NCBI GenBank assembly: GCA_965205055.1
Contig: OZ242030.1
Location: 2,418,001 to 2,482,000 of the forward strand
Reading direction: 5' to 3'
Length of the DNA: 64,000 nt
From: CBDBBY01 sp965205055
Lineage (GTDB): Bacteria > Pseudomonadota > Alphaproteobacteria > Rhodobacterales > Rhodobacteraceae
In this document: positions 60,742-64,000 of the stretch, piece by piece
Layout of the letters: the number at the start of each line of letters is the position of its first letter
Numbering within the stretch: position 1 is the first letter of the stretch
Program-made: the position numbers and the translations under genes
Notes under the pieces: model-generated
Seen by the model: only the letters and a program-made list of their open reading frames with translations
The model's database searches: none
What the model was told of the DNA's origin: nothing

Positions 60742-62217
60742 ATGCTAGACAACACGAACCTACCCTTAATGCTCAACGACCCCGATCTGCTAGCAACCAA
60801 AGCATTTGTCGCGGGCGAATGGGTCGATGCGGACGACGGCACGACATTCGACGTCATCAATCCGTCCAGAGGCGACGTCATCGCCAGCGTTCCCGATTTG
60901 GGATTGACCGAAATCAGACGCGCGATCCACGCCGCTCGCGACGCTTGGCGGCAGTGGGCTGCCAAACCTGCGAAAGAGCGGTCGGCGGTTCTCACGGAAT
61001 GGTATCGCCTGATGATGGAAAATCAGCACGACCTCGGAGCGATCCTGACGGCCGAGATGGGAAAGCCGCTGCCCGAAGCGAAAGGAGAAATCGCGTATGG
61101 CGCATCGTTCCTGCAGTGGTTCGCGGAGGAGGCGAAGCGGGTCTATGGCGAGACGGTGCCCGGGCATCAGGCCGACAAGAGGTTGATCGTCATCAAGCAG
61201 CCTGTAGGCGTTGTGGCGTCGATAACCCCTTGGAACTTCCCGAACGCGATGATTACCCGCAAGGCGGGACCCGCGCTCGCGGCCGGATGCGCATTCATCG
61301 CGCGCCCGGCAAGCGAAACGCCCCTTTCGGCTCTTGCGATGGCAGTGCTCGCCGAGCGGGCGGGTTTGCCGAAAGGACTGATGTCCGTTGTCACTTCGAC
61401 GCGCTCGAGCGAGGTCGGCAAGGAATTCTGTTCGAATCCGATCATCCGGAAGATTTCGTTCACCGGCTCGACGGAGGTCGGTCGGATTCTGCTCAAGCAG
61501 GCCGGAGACCAGATCAAGAAGGTGTCGATGGAACTCGGAGGAAACGCGCCGTTCATCGTTTTCGACGATGCCGATGTGGATCAAGCCGTCGAGGGCGCGA
61601 TGATCTCCAAATACCGGAACAACGGACAGACGTGCGTCTGCGCGAACAGAATTTACGTGCAATCCGGAGTTTACGACGAGTTCGCGGAAAAGCTCGCCAA
61701 GGCGAGCAATGCCTTGAAGCTCGGCGACGGATTTTCGGACGGCGTGAGCACAGGCCCGCTGATCAATGCCGACGCGGTGACGAAAGTCGAATCCCATATT
61801 GAAGATGCGGTGGGAAAAGGCGCCAAGATCGTGACCGGCGGGCAACGGCACTCGCTCGGCGGAACCTGGTTCGAGCCGACCGTCCTTTCAGGCGTAACCC
61901 AGGACATGCTCGTCGCGCATGACGAGACCTTCGGTCCGGTTGCGCCGCTTTTCAAATTCGAAACCGAAGAGGAAGTTATTGAGCTTGCCAACGATACGAT
62001 ACACGGGCTGGCTTCCTACTTTTATGCCAAGGACATTTCGAGGGTCTGGCGCGTGGCGGAGGCGCTGGAATACGGAATCGTCGGCATCAACACCGGGCTG
62101 TTCTCCACGGAAGTCGCGCCTTTCGGAGGCGTGAAGCAATCCGGGATGGGACGCGAGGGATCGCGGCACGGCATCGAGGACTACCTCGAAATGAAGTATC
62201 TCTGCATGTCGATCTGA
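60742..62217 (+). CDS. gabD: NAD(P)-dependent succinate-semialdehyde dehydrogenase
   Basis: 491 residues from the ATG at 60742 (MLDNTNLPLMLNDPDLLATK), a start typical for the family. Cofactor and catalytic motifs are ITPWNFPNAMITRKAGPALA, FTGSTEVGRIL, MELGGNAPFIVF with the general base, and RNNGQTCVCANRIY with the nucleophile Cys298 and the nearby Cys300 that can form a redox-sensitive disulfide in GabD. It converts succinate semialdehyde to succinate, the last step of GABA use. No GABA transaminase is beside it. A strong hairpin follows 44 bp after the stop. Confidence 0.92.
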   Translation: MLDNTNLPLMLNDPDLLATKAFVAGEWVDADDGTTFDVINPSRGDVIASVPDLGLTEIRRAIHAARDAWRQWAAKPAKERSAVLTEWYRLMMENQHDLGAILTAEMGKPLPEAKGEIAYGASFLQWFAEEAKRVYGETVPGHQADKRLIVIKQPVGVVASITPWNFPNAMITRKAGPALAAGCAFIARPASETPLSALAMAVLAERAGLPKGLMSVVTSTRSSEVGKEFCSNPIIRKISFTGSTEVGRILLKQAGDQIKKVSMELGGNAPFIVFDDADVDQAVEGAMISKYRNNGQTCVCANRIYVQSGVYDEFAEKLAKASNALKLGDGFSDGVSTGPLINADAVTKVESHIEDAVGKGAKIVTGGQRHSLGGTWFEPTVLSGVTQDMLVAHDETFGPVAPLFKFETEEEVIELANDTIHGLASYFYAKDISRVWRVAEALEYGIVGINTGLFSTEVAPFGGVKQSGMGREGSRHGIEDYLEMKYLCMSI

Positions 62218-62533
62218 TCAGCCGAATTCGTAGCGATTTGTCCTGAAACCGGGCCTTCGCCGGGCGCTTCGCTGAGCGGAGCGCCCGATGCAATTCGGTC
62301 GGCATGCAAAAGAAAAATCAAGCGTTTTGAAAGGAGTGTCGGCGCTTTTCGGGTATTTGAGCGATGCAATGGAGTTTTTCCGGATTATGATTCAATAACA
62401 GCGAAAATTGTATCTGGATATCTCGCGGTTTCAATGACTTCGGGATAGCCAATTATGAGCCGATGCAAACAGTCTTTTGACATGAAACGCAGAGATGGAT
62501 AAATTCAGTCCAAGGCAGCCAAGGAATTAGTCG
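62218..62533. other. Intergenic stretch between gabD and the MNT-HEPN gene
   Basis: 316 bases with no coding frame. It contains the stem-loop listed at 62261-62287 and an AT-richer second half (around 62330-62520) that probably holds the promoter of the next gene, but no clear -35/-10 pair. Confidence 0.4.
62261..62287 (+). terminator. Strong hairpin downstream of gabD
   Basis: A 12-bp stem (CGGGCGCTTCGC / GCGGAGCGCCCG, one G-U pair) closed by a three-base loop TGA. It lies 44 bases after the gabD stop. No T-run follows, so it may stabilise or end the transcript in a Rho-assisted way. Confidence 0.5.
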
Positions 62534-63730
62534 ATGGACAAATCTGAGGCCCAAACCGAATCCGGGCGCACCTTGGCTCTCGATTCAGTCCGGCCGTCCG
62601 CTATTGTTTCAAACCGACGATTTCGGACGTGGGGCAAGATCGCAGCAGTTGACACTGCACTCGTTCCTGCTCCCGCCTGCAAAACAGTCGAGGATGCCTG
62701 CCGGAAAGCGCTGGCTCTGTGGCCGGATGCGAAAGCGGCAATCCTATTCGGCTCCAGAGCCCGCGGCGATCACCTTGCCGACAGCGACTGGGATATTGCC
62801 TTCATAACCAAGACTAAACAATCGCTGCCGAAACCCGTTATTCGTGTTTTCGACGAACTGCGAGAGCACTCAGGATTCGACGTGCAGGCGCAGGGGATTT
62901 TGAAATCCCGATTTCACGAATGCGCTGATTCCTTGGGCAACATCGCAGCTCCGATTGCACGCGAGGGGCGTTTGATCGCAGGGTACTGCGAATGGCCGGA
63001 AACAGAAAGCGAGCCAATATTGAAACCGGATGATTACCATGATTGGCGAAGCAGCGCCTTGAGCCGCATAGTTAACGCGTCTGAAAATCTTGCAACGACC
63101 ATTGATTTAGCCCGTGAGCACAGGATTCGAATCGTATTGGGAGATTTTGTGGCGAACTCCTCGGATGCCGCAGAGCGTTTTGCCAAAATCGCTTTCGCGA
63201 AACTCACTTCCGGCACCGGCGCGGACATTCCAAGACGCCATCAAGTCGACAAAATAATAAACACATTGGACCACGTATTGAAAGAAGACGCTGGACCGAA
63301 CGCCGCATGGTGGCGGTCGGAGGGCGGCAAAAATTTCCGCGACTTGCTCTGCATGATGAACGGATATGGGGATGAAGACCACCAGTCCGGATACCCGGGA
63401 TCACAACTTGACGCCGACGTGATTACTCATGCTGCAAATCGCCTTATCGCTACAGCTTCATTTGCTATTTTGGAAGCTGAAGAACTTCCCGCTCCCGGAG
63501 GTCTGCGAAAAGCTTCGAGAGATGTGGCCGGAATCTACTGGACCCAAATGCGGGCGGCGGCGCGACGTCTCCGCCAATCCTTGCGGGATTTTGGCCCGAA
63601 CGATTTGACCTTTTCGGTGGCCGATCCTGAATTCGCTGAATCCATTTCGGTTGCCGTAGACTCCGGCGAAGAAATTGCGCAATCACTCGACAAGCTCGCC
63701 GACAGCTTACACAACGAATTGGAGGTCTGA
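62534..63730 (+). CDS. Fused nucleotidyltransferase (MNT)-HEPN protein
   Basis: 398 residues, start supported by AAGGA eight bases upstream. The N-terminal half is a minimal nucleotidyltransferase: AILFGSRARGDHLADSDWDI at 69-88, with the G-S motif and the D-x-D metal site (Asp85, Asp87). The middle section (about 205-245) looks like a HEPN domain: SSDAAERFAKIAFAKLTSG, then IPRRHQVDKIIN with an R-x-H element. In the common arrangement these are two proteins (MNT antitoxin AMPylates HEPN RNase toxin); here they appear to be one chain. The last 130 residues are helical and unrecognised. It is a single gene, oriented away from gabD and toward hsp20 (convergent). Confidence 0.7.
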   Translation: MDKSEAQTESGRTLALDSVRPSAIVSNRRFRTWGKIAAVDTALVPAPACKTVEDACRKALALWPDAKAAILFGSRARGDHLADSDWDIAFITKTKQSLPKPVIRVFDELREHSGFDVQAQGILKSRFHECADSLGNIAAPIAREGRLIAGYCEWPETESEPILKPDDYHDWRSSALSRIVNASENLATTIDLAREHRIRIVLGDFVANSSDAAERFAKIAFAKLTSGTGADIPRRHQVDKIINTLDHVLKEDAGPNAAWWRSEGGKNFRDLLCMMNGYGDEDHQSGYPGSQLDADVITHAANRLIATASFAILEAEELPAPGGLRKASRDVAGIYWTQMRAAARRLRQSLRDFGPNDLTFSVADPEFAESISVAVDSGEEIAQSLDKLADSLHNELEV

Positions 63731-63816
63731 GAGCCGTGCTTGGACCGAACAAGCCTTGTTCATTGTCCGATCCCGATTTCTCTCAGGCAGATCCTTGACA
63801 ATTTGCGAATGCAAAT

Positions 63817-63843
63817 CGGGCGCGCCCGGCTTGGGCGCGCCCG
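63817..63843. terminator. Convergent terminator hairpin
   Basis: An 11-bp perfect stem (CGGGCGCGCCC / GGGCGCGCCCG) with a 5-nt loop lies between the convergent MNT-HEPN and hsp20 genes, 21 bp beyond the hsp20 stop. No strong T-run on either side, but the position suits both transcripts. Confidence 0.6.
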
Positions 63844-63864
63844 AGGTCGTGGATTGATTTTGGG

Positions 63865-64000
63865 TTACGCTTCCAAGACGGCGGCACTTTGATCAACGCG
63901 GTTGATTTTGATCGTGCGCGGCTTCAAAGCTTCCGGAACTTCCCTCTTGAGGTCGATGTGGAGCATTCCGTCCTCGCAAGCCGCCTGGGTGACCACGATA
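63865..64000 (-). CDS. Hsp20-type small heat shock protein, C-terminal part
   Basis: The last 44 codons of a gene that enters from the right edge. The product ends with CEDGMLHIDLKREVPEALKP followed by RTIKI and a short tail ending VLEA. This is the end of the alpha-crystallin domain plus the I-x-I-type motif (IKI) used for oligomer assembly in IbpA-like small heat shock proteins, which hold unfolded proteins for refolding. The N-terminal part is outside the window. A G+C-rich hairpin follows the stop. Confidence 0.85.
   Translation of the reverse strand, partial: IVVTQAACEDGMLHIDLKREVPEALKPRTIKINRVDQSAAVLEA

Noticed and set aside
1..64000. CRISPR arrays, prophage structural genes, rRNA and a replication origin
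   Set aside because: No regularly spaced short repeats, no phage head or tail genes, no rRNA and no DnaA-box cluster were seen.

Overview
The window reads as chromosomal DNA of a GC-rich alphaproteobacterium. The evidence is gene content and order: a short prolyl-tRNA synthetase next to lolC-lolD, a PerM-like permease-hdaA-ppk-ppx string, hom-glpX-recJ in tandem, nadK divergent from glyA, and a short NAD kinase. Several genes suit an aquatic or host-associated lifestyle (TTT-type carboxylate uptake, copper amine oxidase, acyl-CoA ligases), but the genus cannot be read from the sequence.

Layout. 1-8 kb: start of an SRAP/YedK gene, vsr, a MATE exporter, a 10-TM metal exporter with a Fur-like box, then a GST-thiolase-FadJ-type beta-oxidation cluster ending in a hairpin. 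8.2-9.9 kb: an AbiEi/AbiEii type IV toxin-antitoxin pair. 10.1-26.7 kb: a catabolic block of about 15.4 kb lying between a decayed 5' fragment (10088-10487) and the intact copy (25948-26730) of the same spermidine-synthase-like gene. The block has a tightly packed minus-strand operon (aldehyde dehydrogenase, copper amine oxidase, gamma-carbonic-anhydrase-like protein, PaaK-like CoA ligase, thiolase-like protein, TctC-type binding protein). It also has a second operon (tctC-tctB-tctA, aldehyde dehydrogenase, Tm-1-like protein), a frameshifted TetR gene, and an IclR gene facing tctC across a perfect 17-bp palindrome. Read together: uptake of a carboxylate-type substrate, amine oxidation to aldehyde then acid, CoA activation, and thiolytic chemistry.

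27-48 kb is mostly core: an acyl-CoA synthetase, a degenerate metallopeptidase-like membrane protein, lolDC, proS, ppx, ppk1, hdaA, an AI-2E-type permease, nadK, glyA, a parDE pair, an FMN-dependent alpha-hydroxy-acid oxidase, hom, glpX, recJ and tRNA-Glu(TTC).

48-64 kb is more accessory: a YbdK-type ligase, a metal/envelope signalling cluster (EF-hand protein, ECF sigma factor, probable anti-sigma protein, CpxP/CnrX-like periplasmic sensor), a NUDIX hydrolase and a P1 self-processing peptidase. A translationally coupled HerA-NurA pair follows, then two adjacent insertion sequences (IS5/IS427-type, 57809-58682; ISKra4-like, 58708-60460, with a perfect 9-bp target duplication). The window closes with succinate-semialdehyde dehydrogenase, a fused nucleotidyltransferase-HEPN protein and the 3' end of an Hsp20 gene.

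Most promising for novelty are the HerA-NurA pair, the MNT-HEPN fusion, the amine-oxidase/CoA-ligase/TTT island with its flanking gene duplication, and the EF-hand/ECF/CpxP-like cluster.
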